A DNA stretch of 64,000 nt. It comes from Cotesia glomerata. Taxonomy: Eukaryota; Arthropoda; Insecta; Hymenoptera; Braconidae. Positions 30,260 through 41,132 of the stretch are shown here, piece after piece. Numbering within the stretch: the stretch's first letter is position 1; every line of letters starts with the position of its first letter. The notes below the pieces were generated by a model, which worked only from the letters and a program-made list of their open reading frames with translations, did no database searches and was not told the DNA's origin. The stretch is taken from NCBI RefSeq assembly GCF_020080835.1, contig NC_058167.1:3658659-3722658 (forward strand). The letters run 5' to 3'. Both the position numbers and the translations under genes were made by a program.

Positions 30260-33230
30260 TGTCATTTGCTCTTCTTCTTTTGATGGAACGCAAGTCTATA
30301 AGGACTTCTGTTGCAAATGTGCTGATGGCGTTCCAGAAGGCTTTTGATGACAACATTGCTTCTACTATTGTCTCTGATTGGATTTTCTTTTTAAGGATCA
30401 TCTCCAGCTCATCTCGCTGTGGGTAAAACCGTGGACACTCAAAGAAAACGTGCTCCGCGTCTTCATTGATTCCTGGGCAGGACGGTCACTCCGGTGAATC
30501 ATCATGCTTGAAGCGGTGAAGATACGTCCGAAAACATCCATGTCCTGACAACAACTGCGTCAGATAGTAATTGACCTCGCCATGACTTCGGTTTAGCCAA
30601 ACGTCGATCTTCGGTATGAGACGGTGTGTCCATCTCCCTGTTGTCGCGGCGTCCCACTGCGATTGCCATCGTGCGATGCTGTTCTGCCATTCTTCAGCTC
30701 TGAGTTCCTCGGCACTTTGTGTGGTTGTCCTCTTTCGTTGGTAAAGGTTCCGTCTTTCCTCAGCTAGGACTCTGAACGGCAAAGTTCCGGAAATGACACA
30801 CACTGCTTCCTCTGATATTGTTCGAAAGGCGCTTGCAACTCGTAGGGCACTCATACGATAAATTGGTCCAGCTTTTCTCCATGAATCTTGCACCTCTAGT
30901 GCGTCAGCCCAAATGAATATTCCGTAGGTGAGCACCGATGTGACTACTGACGACAATAGTAGCCTCCTGCTCTGCTTTGGGCCTCCGACGTTCGGCATCA
31001 ATCGTGCGAGACTAGCTCTCACTACTGACGCTTTCGTACAGACGTGTTCCACTTGCTGTTTGAAGTTGAGTCGGGCATCAAGCATCACTCGCAGATATCA
31101 TATATGAGGTTATGATGTGATTTCTCGGTCACCGACTTTTAGCTTAATTGTTTCAACTTCTTTTCGGCTGGTAATAAGCACTGCTTCGGTCTTCTGCTTG
31201 GCCAGTTGTAGGTTCACTGTATCCATCCACTGGTTGATCTTCTCAAAAGTGATGTCAAACAGATGTTGAATCTCGTCGAGGTGTTTGGCGACGATCACTG
31301 CGGCAACATCATCCGCATACGCTACCAGTTTGACACATCTTGGAAGCTTCAGTCTCAGGAGCCCGTCATACATGATATTCCACAGAAGTGGACCAAGAAC
31401 AAAGCCCTGTGGCACACCACCGGTTATATCATACTCTTTCGGACCATTCTTTGTATCCTATTTCAGCACTCTATCTGTAAAATAGCTAATCACTAGTCTG
31501 CGAAGATATGTTGGCACGTTCTTCTCGTCGAGAGCTTGCATGATGCAGTCCCAATTAGCGGAATTGAAAGCATTTTTGATGTCCAAGGCAGCCACCAGGC
31601 AGTACTTCTTCGTTCCACCCTTCTATCTAGTTCCTGCGATTGCCTCTTTGGCCGTATTAACAACCAGGATGATAGCGTCCAGGGTTGATCGTCCCTTCCG
31701 GAATCCATACTGGTTGTCTGTCAAGAGTGGGTCGACTACTGCATCTATTCGCTGATGGATGATACGCTCAAATATCTTACCCGCCGTATCTAGCATGCAG
31801 AGTGGTCGGTAAGATGACGGTTCTTCTGGCGGTTTCTTTCCTTTAGGTAAAAGTACTAACTGTTGCTGTTTCCACTTACGAGAAAAAGTCCCCTCCTTGA
31901 GGCATGCGTTGTAAGCGTCTAGAAATAATGTTGGTGCTGCCTTTATGATGGTTTTCAAGGCTATATTAGGAATTCCGTCCAATCCCGGCGCTTTATTATT
32001 TCCTACCCGATTACAGGCCTCCAACAATTCTTCTTCAGTGACAGGTGGAATGTCGTCCAGTTCATCTTGCGTTGACTGATAATTGAGACTGTGTTGCTGT
32101 GGAAACAGCGCAGTGATGATTTTCTGAAGGAGTTGGGGACACGTAGGTGACGGCATTTGTTGTTTCTTCAGGTGCGCCATGACCATCTTATACGGCCGAC
32201 CCCACACGTCTTTGTCGACCTCGTATATGAGCTCTTTCCAGCATCTTCCTTTGCTCTCTTCTATGGCCTTATTCAGTTCACGACGAGCTTTTTTGTACTC
32301 TGCGATCAGCACTGCAGAATTAGGTCTTTGATAGCCACGCTGAGATATTCTTCTCTTTCGATGACACTCTTTACGGAGGTTGCTGATATGATCATTCCAC
32401 CAGTGTACCGCAGGTTTTGAATTCATAACACATTTGCGAGGCATACTGACATCACAAGCTTGTGTTACTCGCATCATCAGGGCCTTAGTATGTTCTTCTG
32501 CACATCCAGTCTCTATCGGATCTCTATCGAGGGCTGTTAGCAATACTTCTGAGTCAAGAGATTTCATCTTCCAACCGACGGTGTTAAATTGCTTGATAGG
32601 CCCCCTGAGGTTCTGGTCGTTTGACGTTTCCCAGAGTATCGCATGATGGTCACTGGCAGTGTAGATGTCCAGTACCTTCCAGTTAGTGTTACCTTTAGCA
32701 AGACTGGTACTGACAAAAGTGACGTCTACAATCGAGCTTGCGTCACCTTTGGTGTAGGTCGGCGTGTCACCACTGTTGAGCAAGACTACATCTAGTATAG
32801 AAAGAGCTTCTAGCAGCTCTCTTCCTCGTGCATTAGTCTGCTTACTGCCTTAGTCCACTGCCCAGGCGTTAAAGTCCCCAGCTATCGCCACTGGATGATG
32901 TTGCTTCGCGTCCTCGGTCAGTCGATCCAAGAAGTCAGTAAACTCAGCAATTGAGAGGCTAGGTGGTGCGTAGCAGCTGTAAAAACGGATGCCATCTACT
33001 GATGCTGCTACAAAGCCAGCGCTGCCATTGGTAGCTACACTCTGGAAAGGGAGCTTACCACAAGCCCAGATCACAGCTTTCGTGGTGATATCCGTCTCCC
33101 AAGGTTGTCCAGCTAAATGTTTATATGGCTCGGATAAAAGCACAATGTCGAGCTTTAATTCCCGTACTGTCTGCATAAGCAGGTCATGCGCAGCTTCGCA
33201 GTAATTGATATTAAGCTGCAGTATCCTCAT
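30260..33230 (-). pseudogene. R1-clade ORF2: endonuclease-reverse transcriptase, broken
   Basis: The order is APE-type endonuclease (start ILQLNINYCEAAHDLL; IAGDFNAW), linker, reverse transcriptase (NNKAPGLDGIPN, SSYRPLCMLDTAGKIFERII, YGFRKGRSTLDAI, VAYADDVAAVIV) and C-terminal zinc finger (CPSCPGINEDAEHVFFEC). The YADD active site is intact. In-frame stops or frame changes occur near 32849, 31622, 31458, 31107 and 30487, so no full protein can be made. The start ATG overlaps the end of ORF1 by four bases, as in the family-A copy. Family knowledge: such proteins nick a target and copy their RNA there. Confidence 0.85.
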
Positions 33231-34631
33231 GTTCGTTTATTTGTCAGCTTCTGGAGTGCTTCTTGGAAGACTGGGCATCGGCCAGAACCAGACCAGTAAG
33301 CAGTGTCCTGAGAGCCAGGTTTTTCCGCACATAATGCACATTTCACTTTATTTGGGCATTGAGCAGCTTGATGACCTGTTTGCCCACATTTGATGCAAAG
33401 CCCAGATCGGTTGACTTCGCTTTTACATTGGGCAGTAGTGTGCCCAAAGTGCCAGCACTTATAGCATCGTAGTGGTGTCTTAACTGCTCTGACACGACAA
33501 TTTACCCAGCCAATTCTTATTTTGCCTGTCTTTCCGAGTATCTTCTGCACTATTGCTGCTGGCAATCGTACCGAAACAGTTTGAGTACCTCTGTAGGCCG
33601 GACGAATTTTAATGACATCTTCAGGTATTTCGTAGTCATTTCCAGCTGCCTCTTGTAAGGCCTTCCGGACATCGTCTTTAGTTGTTTCGTCGTCAATGTC
33701 CCGGATTTCAAGCTGTTCCTCTGGGCCTTTACAGATGACTTGCGCTTCTTCTTTAAGGATGCTCTTGATGGTCTTCAGCAAAGCTTGTCCTTTGTCTGCG
33801 GTCTTTCTGGAAAGCGTAATGAGCATATTCCCATCATTCGTCTTTTGAACCTTGTCAACGACGTCACGGGTCTGATCTGGTGGGACATCTTTTTTAATCC
33901 GACGCAGTATCTCGGAATATTTTGCCTTCTCAACGGGTCGAATAATTAAGGCATCTGCTTTGGTGAATTTTCGCGGTTTTTTCCGCTTAGGCTCCGGCCG
34001 AGATTTGTTCATCGGTTGTTTTGGTAACCGCTCTCTCGCTTGCTCCTTCTTCTCCTTCTTGGATTGGACCGTCTGCCATTCAGTCACCTCTTTTTTTTCC
34101 GGCGTTCTGCACTGCCGTGTTTTTTGGAGGGCTTGGTTTCAGGTCCTTTTTCTTCACAACTTGGCTGATCGTTGGGTCGGCAGAAGATCGATCTTTTCTC
34201 TTAGTTGACTTGCTGCTAGTTCTGCTTCTGTCTTCCACGACTGATTCACCGTCACCTTCGGCTCCAGTACCCATTGCTTCTTCATTCACGACAGTTGCTT
34301 GGATGCTTCTCTCCGGTGTAGTGCGAGAAGTGCGTCGTACTGTTAAACGCCATTTTTCATCAAGTTTCTTGAATCTCTGGGAGGGCATTGGCTACGCTGG
34401 TCGTCTTGGTTTTAATCTCTTTGTGGATATTGACCTTAGGTTAGACGAGGTCATTTAGCTCACTGGTTAGCTTTTCAAGGCGTTCCAACGCTTGCGACCA
34501 CTTCATTTCAGCGCTTGCTTCAATCGCTGCTTGTTGGGCATGAAGACCGTTTTCACTATTGTTGTTTTCCTGAATTTTACTCATACTTTTAAACTCACCA
34601 GCGCATCGTATGGAGTGGAGCGGGTTGTCAT
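33227..34631 (-). pseudogene. R1-clade ORF1: gag-like zinc-knuckle protein, frameshifted
   Basis: The start is comparable to family-B copy 2 (MTTRSTPYDAL, 34631). The frame changes after ~16 residues and again near 34084. The part at 34087-33227 (286 residues) is open. It has a basic region (PEPKRKKPRK), a middle domain (DVRKALQEAAGNDYEIPEDV) and three zinc knuckles: CYKCWHFGHTTAQC, CIKCGQTGHQAAQC and CALCAEKPGSQD..Y. ORF1 proteins of this kind bind the element RNA. Confidence 0.8.
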
Positions 34632-34681
34632 AACTAGGAACGGGTGTACCCTCGGAGATAGTACTCCTACCCCAGTTCCCT

Positions 34682-37600
34682 TTACAGTACAGAGGATGGA
34701 TACCTCAGTGCCGGCGAGGGAAGGCGTGCAAACGGGCCTAAACTCGTCGTTATCAAGCGACCGTTTGAACAGTGGAGTAGACCCCATGGCTCTGCTGTCT
34801 AGCAATGCTAGCAAGGTTACAGGGAGTACGAAATCAGCCCAGATGGCAGAGAACGGACAGCTGAGCAACATTCCTTCAAAAAGTGGAGGACCTTTTGCTC
34901 CTGCCACTAATCAAACCCACCGAGGAAGAATGAACTCTCTACCGACCGTCACCGGCCAACAGTCACCAATGGAGAGGCTCGGCAACAAGATTGATGAGTT
35001 AGCCGACTTCATAAAAGACAAAAAGAATCTCCACCAGGAGATCAGAAAATTGGTTTCGTCTATTAGTACGGCATATAGGCTGGCCAACAAATCACCAACG
35101 AAGTCGGCGTCAACGACTCAAACATCTCCGAGTCTGAACAAAAAATCACAGCCACCTCTGACCACTCCTAAGAAATTACCACAGCAAGGAGATGGCAACA
35201 AGAAGAGGCCGCTGTCCACGCCCCGCCCTTCCTCAGATATTGACAAGCCAGCACAGAAAAAGACAGCCCGGGATGATACCTGGACCAAAGTGACTCGGCA
35301 AAACAAGAAAAAGAAAGAACAGGAGCCAGTGACTCAAACTGCTACAGCCCAAGACCAGCCAAACAGCGGTGGCTCCAAGAAACCAAGGAGGAAGAAGACA
35401 AGAACTAAAGCTGTCCTAGTCCAACCAGCTGAAGGGCGAACATACGCCGATCTCCTGAAGGAAATCAAGGCCAAGGTAAGCCCTGTCGAGACGGGCGTAG
35501 ACATAAGGTCTATTAAAAAGACGAAACACGGAGGCGTTCTCCTTGAAATGGCTCGAAAGACCGAAGACAGCAAGGCATTTACCGATGCAGTAAGGGCAGC
35601 CACTGCAAACATCGGCACAGTCAAGACGCTAACACCAACAACAACGATCGAGATCCTCGACTTAGATGAAATCTCTACCGAGAGCGAAGTCCGTGAAGCA
35701 CTCAAACGTGAATTCACTAACAACCTGGAGGTCAAACGGGTAAATTTGACAAAACCCACACTACGAGGTAATCGGGCAGCCTTCTGCGAACTAGACGAGC
35801 CCAGTGCGATTAAGGCCCTTGACAAGGCCCGTATACGGATCGGTTTGGTGAACTGTCGTATACGCCCAGTAGTAAAAGTAACACGTTGTTTTAAATGTCT
35901 TGGTTATGGACACCAAACACGTCAGTGTGCGGGACCAGACAGAAGCAGGTGCTGCTACAAATGTGGCGGAGAGAACCACAAGGCCGTAAACTGCACGGAG
36001 AAGTTAAAATGCTTCCTTTGTGCTTCGGACAAAGATGCCCAGGATAGTCTATGCCATATTTCTGGCACTGGAGCGTGTAAGGCATTCCGCAAAGCACTTG
36101 CAGAAGCCATGAAAGGTCAGAAATGACACGCATACTACAAGGCAACCTGAATAGGTGCGCCTTGGCGCAAAACCTGCTGCGCCAGCGTGTTTTCGAAGAT
36201 AAAATTGACGTCTGCTTTATCTGCGAGCAATATCTAAACATCGAAGGTAAAACATGGTTCGCAGACGAAACGGGCACGGCAGCAATTTGGATTGTGAACA
36301 CAAAGAACGTTACCGTCAACAACAGCGGAGGTGGAGCAGGTTTTGTCTGGATTCAAACCCCCACAACCTACTTCATGAGCGTCTATCTCTCACCTAACGA
36401 AGGGATTAGTGTGTTCCGACAGAAACTCGCAAATATAGAAGATGCGGTCACTAAGTTCGACGGCGAAGTTATCGTAGCCGGAGACTTCAACGCTAAATCG
36501 GCTGAGTGGGGCGCTGCTTTCTCCGACACCAGAGGAAACGAGGTCGCTGACGTCGTGGCTAGACTCGACCTCATAGTGCTGAACACCGGGAGCACCACGA
36601 CCTTTAGAAGACCAGGGTACCAAGAATCCATCCTCGACATCTTATTGGCGACTCCAAGGACTGCCAACATGATTGAAGACTGGACAGTATCCGAAGAATA
36701 CAGTGGCAGTGATCACCAGTTTGTGACATTCAGCGTTGGATTGGCATTTGCTCCGGTTTCACAACGCGACGTTTCTAAGCGGAAGTGGAATGCCAAAAGG
36801 CTTGATCCAGAGGCATTGCAAGCTTCACTCGCACGAAGCTGGTCTATTCTCCAGAACAACCCGACACCGGATACCTGCAGCGAGACGGAAAAGGCAGTGC
36901 TAAACACGATGAAAGAAATTACTGCCGCATGTGACGCCTCTATGCCGCGGCTGAAAAACCAGAGCTTCCACAGGCCGGCGTACTGGTGGTCAGCGGACAT
37001 AGCAGAACTTCGCAAAATATGCCATCAGCTACGTCGCCGAGCAACGAGAGCTACGAAACGCTCCCCAAGCCAGGACTTGTATTCAAAAGAGTACAAGCAG
37101 GCCAAAAGACGCTAAACCGAGCCATTAAAGCAAGTAAAGCGAAACTGTGGAAAGAGATCTGCAACGATCTCGACAATGACCTCTGGGGTAAAGCCTACCA
37201 AATTGTCGCCAAACGACTTGGAAAGGCTTCACCAGAGGCGCCGAAATCTCCTGCCTTGATGGAGAGCATTGTAACGGAGCTTTTCCCCAAACACCCACCG
37301 CGGGAGAAGAAACACTACACTAAGAACAGCGAAGTAACACCCTTCACAACTAAGGAATTACAAGACGTGGCCAAGTCACTCAAAACAGGAAAGGCACCTG
37401 GACCTGATGGCATCCCGGCATCGGTGATCAAAACTGTAGCCCTGGAATACCCAGACATACTCCTGAACACCTACAACGCATGCTTGGCAACTGGCACGTT
37501 TCCCGTGGTCTGGAAACGGCAGAGATTGGTTCTCTTAGACAAAGGTAAGGGAACCCCCATAACACCTTCGTCGTTTAGACCACTCTGTATGCTGGACATT

Positions 37601-38611
37601 GCTGGAAAACTGCTCGAGAAGCTTATACAAGGGAGACTTCGCAACGACATAGACCGTGCTGGAGGTTTTGCCGCAAACCAACACGGCTTCCGGAAAGGAC
37701 GTTCGACAGTCGGAGCGATCAAGAAAGTCATAAAGACAGCGAGAAAAGCATGGACTGGTAGCCTCAAAGCTCGTAAAGTATGTCTTCTCCTCACGCTAGA
37801 TGTCAAAAACGCATTTAACAGCGCAAATTGGGGAGACATTTTAGACGCTCTGGAGCACAAGTTTGACGCGGAGCCAGAAAATCTGGCACTAGTCGACAAC
37901 TACCTTGACGATAGAAAGCTAATAGTGGAAACTACTGAAGGCCCACAAGAATACGCCATAACGGCTGGCGTCCCGCAAGGCTCAATAATGGGGCCTGATC
38001 TATGGAACGCAGACTACGACGAGCTTCTTGAAATCCCGTTGCCAGAGCAAGTAGAGCTAACAGGCTTTGCAGACGACGTTGCAGCTACTATAGTGGCGGA
38101 CAGCGTGGAAGAGGCCGAACTGCTAGTTCGGGAAACCATCGACACCGTCGAGACTTGGCTCGATAAGCATCACCTGAAACTCGCCAAACAGAAAACCGAG
38201 ATGGTCATTTTGACCCGTCAAAAATGGTTTCCAAAACCATTCGCTATGGACATGGGAGGAACAACGCTGACGTCAACAAGGGCCCTGCGGTATCTAGGGG
38301 TAATGATAGACGAGAAACTATCTTTCCGTGAACACCTCGACAGTGCATGCAAGAAAGCCAGCAAGACTGTGTCTAGCCTAGCACGAATTATGACCAACAC
38401 CATGGGACCAAGAACAAAAAAGAGAAGAGTTCTTCTAGAAGCAGTCCACTCGGTACTGCTTTATGGAGCGGAGATATGGGCAGACATATTAATGCAGAAG
38501 ACCTACCGAAGAAAGATCGCAGCAGTACAGCGGCGAGGCGCTCTCAGGGTTGCCTGCGCCTACCGCACAGTTTCCGAAGCGGCTGTATTGGTCATTGCAG
38601 GAGCCGCGCCC
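34682..38611 (+). mobile_element. R1-clade retrotransposon, family A copy 2, inside family B copy 1
   Basis: It starts 14 bp upstream of ORF1 and stops inside ORF2, with no 3' UTR or poly(A). Both borders lie in the 5' UTR of a family-B element that runs in the opposite direction, with 14 bp of that UTR missing. A truncated 3' end is not expected from ordinary retrotransposition, so later rearrangement or another insertion route is likely. It is the best-preserved retroelement of the window. Confidence 0.8.
34696..36126 (+). CDS. R1-clade ORF1: gag-like protein, intact (476 aa)
   Basis: ATG at 34696 (MDTSVPAREGVQTG) is chosen because the frame upstream to 34492 lies in antisense sequence of the neighbouring family-B element. 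Low-complexity Ser/Lys-rich N-terminus, then a helix-prone part (~90-130), a Lys-rich segment with KKPRRKKTRTK, a domain at ~240-380 (SEVREALKREFTNNLEVKRV) and three zinc knuckles: CFKCLGYGHQTRQC (~397-410), CYKCGGENHKAVNC (~419-432) and CFLCASDKDAQDSLC (~439). This is the usual R1-clade ORF1 design. It binds element RNA and forms the retrotransposition particle. The stop overlaps the ORF2 start (ATGA). No stops or frameshifts are seen. Confidence 0.85.
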   Translation: MDTSVPAREGVQTGLNSSLSSDRLNSGVDPMALLSSNASKVTGSTKSAQMAENGQLSNIPSKSGGPFAPATNQTHRGRMNSLPTVTGQQSPMERLGNKIDELADFIKDKKNLHQEIRKLVSSISTAYRLANKSPTKSASTTQTSPSLNKKSQPPLTTPKKLPQQGDGNKKRPLSTPRPSSDIDKPAQKKTARDDTWTKVTRQNKKKKEQEPVTQTATAQDQPNSGGSKKPRRKKTRTKAVLVQPAEGRTYADLLKEIKAKVSPVETGVDIRSIKKTKHGGVLLEMARKTEDSKAFTDAVRAATANIGTVKTLTPTTTIEILDLDEISTESEVREALKREFTNNLEVKRVNLTKPTLRGNRAAFCELDEPSAIKALDKARIRIGLVNCRIRPVVKVTRCFKCLGYGHQTRQCAGPDRSRCCYKCGGENHKAVNCTEKLKCFLCASDKDAQDSLCHISGTGACKAFRKALAEAMKGQK

Positions 38612-38617
38612 ACTTAG
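36123..38617 (+). pseudogene. R1-clade ORF2: endonuclease and reverse transcriptase, one frameshift, 3'-truncated
   Basis: It starts in an ATGA overlap with ORF1. The endonuclease (ILQGNLNRCALAQNLL; VAGDFNAKSAEWG; YSGSDHQFVTF) is open to 37115. A one-base deletion near 37108-37112 moves the frame, which stays open to 38617. The reverse transcriptase has KAPGPDGIPASVIK, SSFRPLCMLDIAGKLLEKLI, LTLDVKNAFNSANWGDIL, TAGVPQGSIMGPDLW and GFADDVAATIVAD, so the Asp catalytic residues are kept. The C-terminal zinc finger, present in copy 1 (7384-8641), is missing because the element ends at 38611. The last six bases of the frame belong to the neighbouring element. Confidence 0.85.
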
Positions 38618-38999
38618 CCAGTCCCGGAATACACGGACGGACTAGACTCGCTCGGAGCGGTGAAGATTCCGATCTCTAACACTCACTGCGTACTTCCTGA
38701 TCAAGGCCCGAAGTGGCTGGCTTCTGATCCACTGCTGCAACTTACACCTCGGCAGAGGAAGCTCACATCAGCCGTGGCCTGCATCGTCGGAAACTACTAC
38801 ACGAGGTTCCGGTCACTCCCAGTGGGTCACAGCAGGGAACGATCGGCTTGTTAGGTCAGTTAGTGTGACCAACCCATTAAAGGGGAGTTTTGTCCACGGG
38901 AACGTATTTTATTTGGCTCCTACCCTCTGTACCAGGTACAGCGATCGTTCTCCCATCCGCTACGGGGAGACGCCCCTGGTAGCAGTTTCTCCTCTGCCC

Positions 39000-39002
<3 letters not shown>
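38612..39002 (-). mobile_element. 5' UTR of R1-clade family B copy 1
   Basis: On the minus strand it starts at (AC)n (CTTGGGGCAGAGGAGAAACT) and continues through AGAGGGTAGGAGCCAAATAA and CGGGACTGGCTAAGTG. It matches 41635-41957, the 5' UTR of family-B copy 2, with small changes. It is the displaced 5' end of the element at 29989-34681. The 5' junction also lies at the AC repeat, so both ends of the full-length copy touch the microsatellite. Confidence 0.8.

Positions 39003-39046
<44 letters not shown>
39003..39046. repeat. (GT)n microsatellite between two R1 elements
   Basis: About 22 GT units lie between the 5' end of family-B copy 1 and the poly(A) end of copy 3. Confidence 0.95.
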
Positions 39047-39049
<3 letters not shown>

Positions 39050-39598
39050 TTTTCCCTTAGGGGGGGGAATCCTTTTTACGGATTCTAGGCGTAGCTGTTT
39101 GGCCTGGATATGTGGCGACTCGACGCAGCGTCATACTAAAACTCGACGCTAACGCCCCTACCCACTAAACCCTAAACCCCTTTCCTCTTTCCTCTAATCC
39201 CTCATGGAAACCGCCGTTAGGCATTACTTCGTGGGGGGAGGATATAGCGACTGCTCTTCCTTCTGGTAATTAGGTATTATTTTACCTTTCTTCTAGTTGT
39301 TGTCATTTGCTCTTTTTCTTTCGATGGAACGCAAGTCTATAAGGACTTCTGTTGCAAACGTGTTTGCGGCGTTCCAGGCAGCCTCTGATGACAGCATTGC
39401 TTCTACTATTGTCTCGGGTTGGATTTTCTTCTTCAGGATCATCTCCAGCTCATCGCGCTGTAGGTAAAATCGTGGGCACTCAAAGAAAACGTGCTCCGCG
39501 TCTTCATTGATTCCTGGGCAGGACGGGCACTCCGGTGAATCATCATGCTTGAAGCGGTGAAGATACGTCCGAAAACATCCATGTCCTGACAACATCTG

Positions 39599-39600
<2 letters not shown>
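39047..39600 (-). mobile_element. R1-clade retrotransposon, family B copy 3, 5'-truncated
   Basis: Only the last ~550 bp are present: the ORF2 C-terminus, the 3' UTR and a short poly(A) (T run at 39047-39053). It is flanked by (GT)n on both sides (39003-39046 and 39601-39686), which shows insertion inside the microsatellite. The frame at 39293-39601 is open for 102 residues, with the zinc finger CPSCPGINEDAEHVFFEC, and ends RSIERKRANDNN. Confidence 0.85.
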
Positions 39601-39674
<74 letters not shown>

Positions 39675-39862
39675 TGTGTGTGTGTATATATATAAATCTC
39701 TCATAACTTTTGAACGGATTATCTGATTCGATTGAAATAAGTGGCGTTCTAAAGAGTTCCTTTGTCCTTAGAATTCTGATACTAGTTTACAAAATTTGAG
39801 TTGATGAATTTTGAGAAATCTCAAAAATAAAGATTTCAAAAATTCGTTTTTTTGAATTATCT
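39601..39862 (+). repeat. (TG)n core and following part of the split ACTTCCCGCT copy
   Basis: (TG)n at 39601-39686 is followed by the usual post-core sequence (cataacttttgaacggatta) to AAAATTCGTTTTTTTGAATTATCT. It is the continuation of the copy whose head is at 29809-29988. It is interrupted at 39862 by the LTR-like repeat and resumes at 41133. Confidence 0.85.
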
Positions 39863-41132
39863 ATGACCCAAATTTTACTTTTTGTATTTGAGTATTTTAG
39901 TTTATTTTTTTTTAATTACTTAAAAATTAATAGAAACAATTATTGTTATTAGTGCGGCGATTATTATTTAATTATTGTATTTATTTAGTTAATAATTTTA
40001 TATTATTGTTACTGAAGGTATGATTAAAATTAAGAAATTAAGTGTGTGAGAAATTATTACGAAGCCGAACGAATTAATTGTAAAAGAAATTAAAAGACTG
40101 GGAAAATTATTCTAAGTTCCGAACAAGATTTAGTATGGGAAAGTGATGAATGGATATAAAATGAAAGAAATGACGATTATTATTTTGTAAGAAATAAATT
40201 AGGTAAGCGAAAATTTTATAAGTCCCGAGGATAATTTAGTATGGAAAAATCAACGAATGGATATATAATGAAGGAAATTGCGATTAAAATAATAAAGAAT
40301 TGTGAATTTGACGAAACGAATGGATAGAGAATGAAGGAAATTGCGATTAAAATAATAAAGATTTGAGTTTCAAAAATAAAAACTTAGAATTTGGCAAGAC
40401 GAATGGATAGAAAATGAAGGAAATTGCGATTAAAATAATAAATAATTATTTTTGAATGCTAGTTCGAGGACACCGGATAGGTGTCTAAAACGACTCTTCC
40501 GTTTCGTTACAAGAGAGTTGGGGGAAAAATGATAAACGCCAAAATTTGGCTCGATAAAGCAAGCAGTTTTTTCTCGGGAGAATTACTCGGGCGAATACTC
40601 TTCACCAAGTAATTCCAGAGGATGATACTCTACCTGGAGTCTGACCGAGGCCCAGGTAAGTATCATGAACCGACCGGATGAAAGTGCTTCTCCCCGTGCC
40701 GAAGCCTTCAGCAGAGGTACGGTAGGTGATCATAAGCCGTGTAGGTGGGGGCGAAGAGGACACTCTCCATTCGCTCTCAGGGTAGAGGTTTAGGCCCAGG
40801 GGTGACGGCTAGTCTCCTGGGGAAGCGGGGAACCAGCTCTTGACAGTTAGTTCGCGATTTTGAACCGCGAGTATGTGTGAAAAGAGTGTTCTAATATATT
40901 GTTTATATTGTTTAATTTGTTTATATTGTTTATATCGTTTATTAACATGATCAGACCAATAAAGAGGTTTTTCTTTTTTTCTTTGATTTATTTAAAATGA
41001 AGTGTTTTGTTTATATTTTGTTATTGATAATGTAATCCCCGTTTATGACCCTGGACTCCGGCGAGCAAATTTCGAGCCGGGGACAAATAATTTTATTTAT
41101 TTTTATAATTTTTGGAAAACGTGGACGTTACA
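39863..41132 (+). repeat. LTR-like ~1.27-kb repeat, copy 2, with TATCT duplication
   Basis: It begins ATGACCCAAATTTTACTTTT and ends AAAACGTGGACGTTACA. It is flanked by TATCT at 39858-39862 and 41133-41137; the host repeat is continuous across it (ttgaatTATCTtttaaacga). So this is a discrete insertion whose ends agree with those of copy 1 at 25297-26510. It has AATAAA at ~40960 and no ORF. A solo LTR is possible because of the GTTACA end and 5-bp duplication, but the left end lacks the usual TG. Confidence 0.7.

Larger units (their letters stand above)
29989..34681 (-). mobile_element. R1-clade retrotransposon, family B copy 1, main part
   Basis: On the minus strand this is the element from ORF1 through the 3' UTR to poly(A) (T run at 29989-30015), next to (TG)n. 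Its missing 5' UTR is found at 38612-39002 in the same orientation. The two parts align with consecutive positions of the family-B copy at 41635 apart from 14 missing bases (between GGCTAAGTG and GGGAACTGGGG). It is therefore one ~5.1-kb full-length element split by the family-A block at 34682-38611. The 3' UTR near 30030-30200 is nearly identical to those at 39060-39230 and 49720-49890. Confidence 0.8.

Noticed and set aside
33960..34458. Plus-strand ORFs rich in Phe, Leu and Ser opposite ORF1
   Set aside because: They are shadows of the Lys/Glu-rich ORF1 on the minus strand.
34492..34695. N-terminal extension of the 544-codon frame (MRPLHFSACF...)
   Set aside because: It is antisense to ORF1/5' UTR of the head-to-head family-B element; ORF1 of the family-A element begins at 34696.
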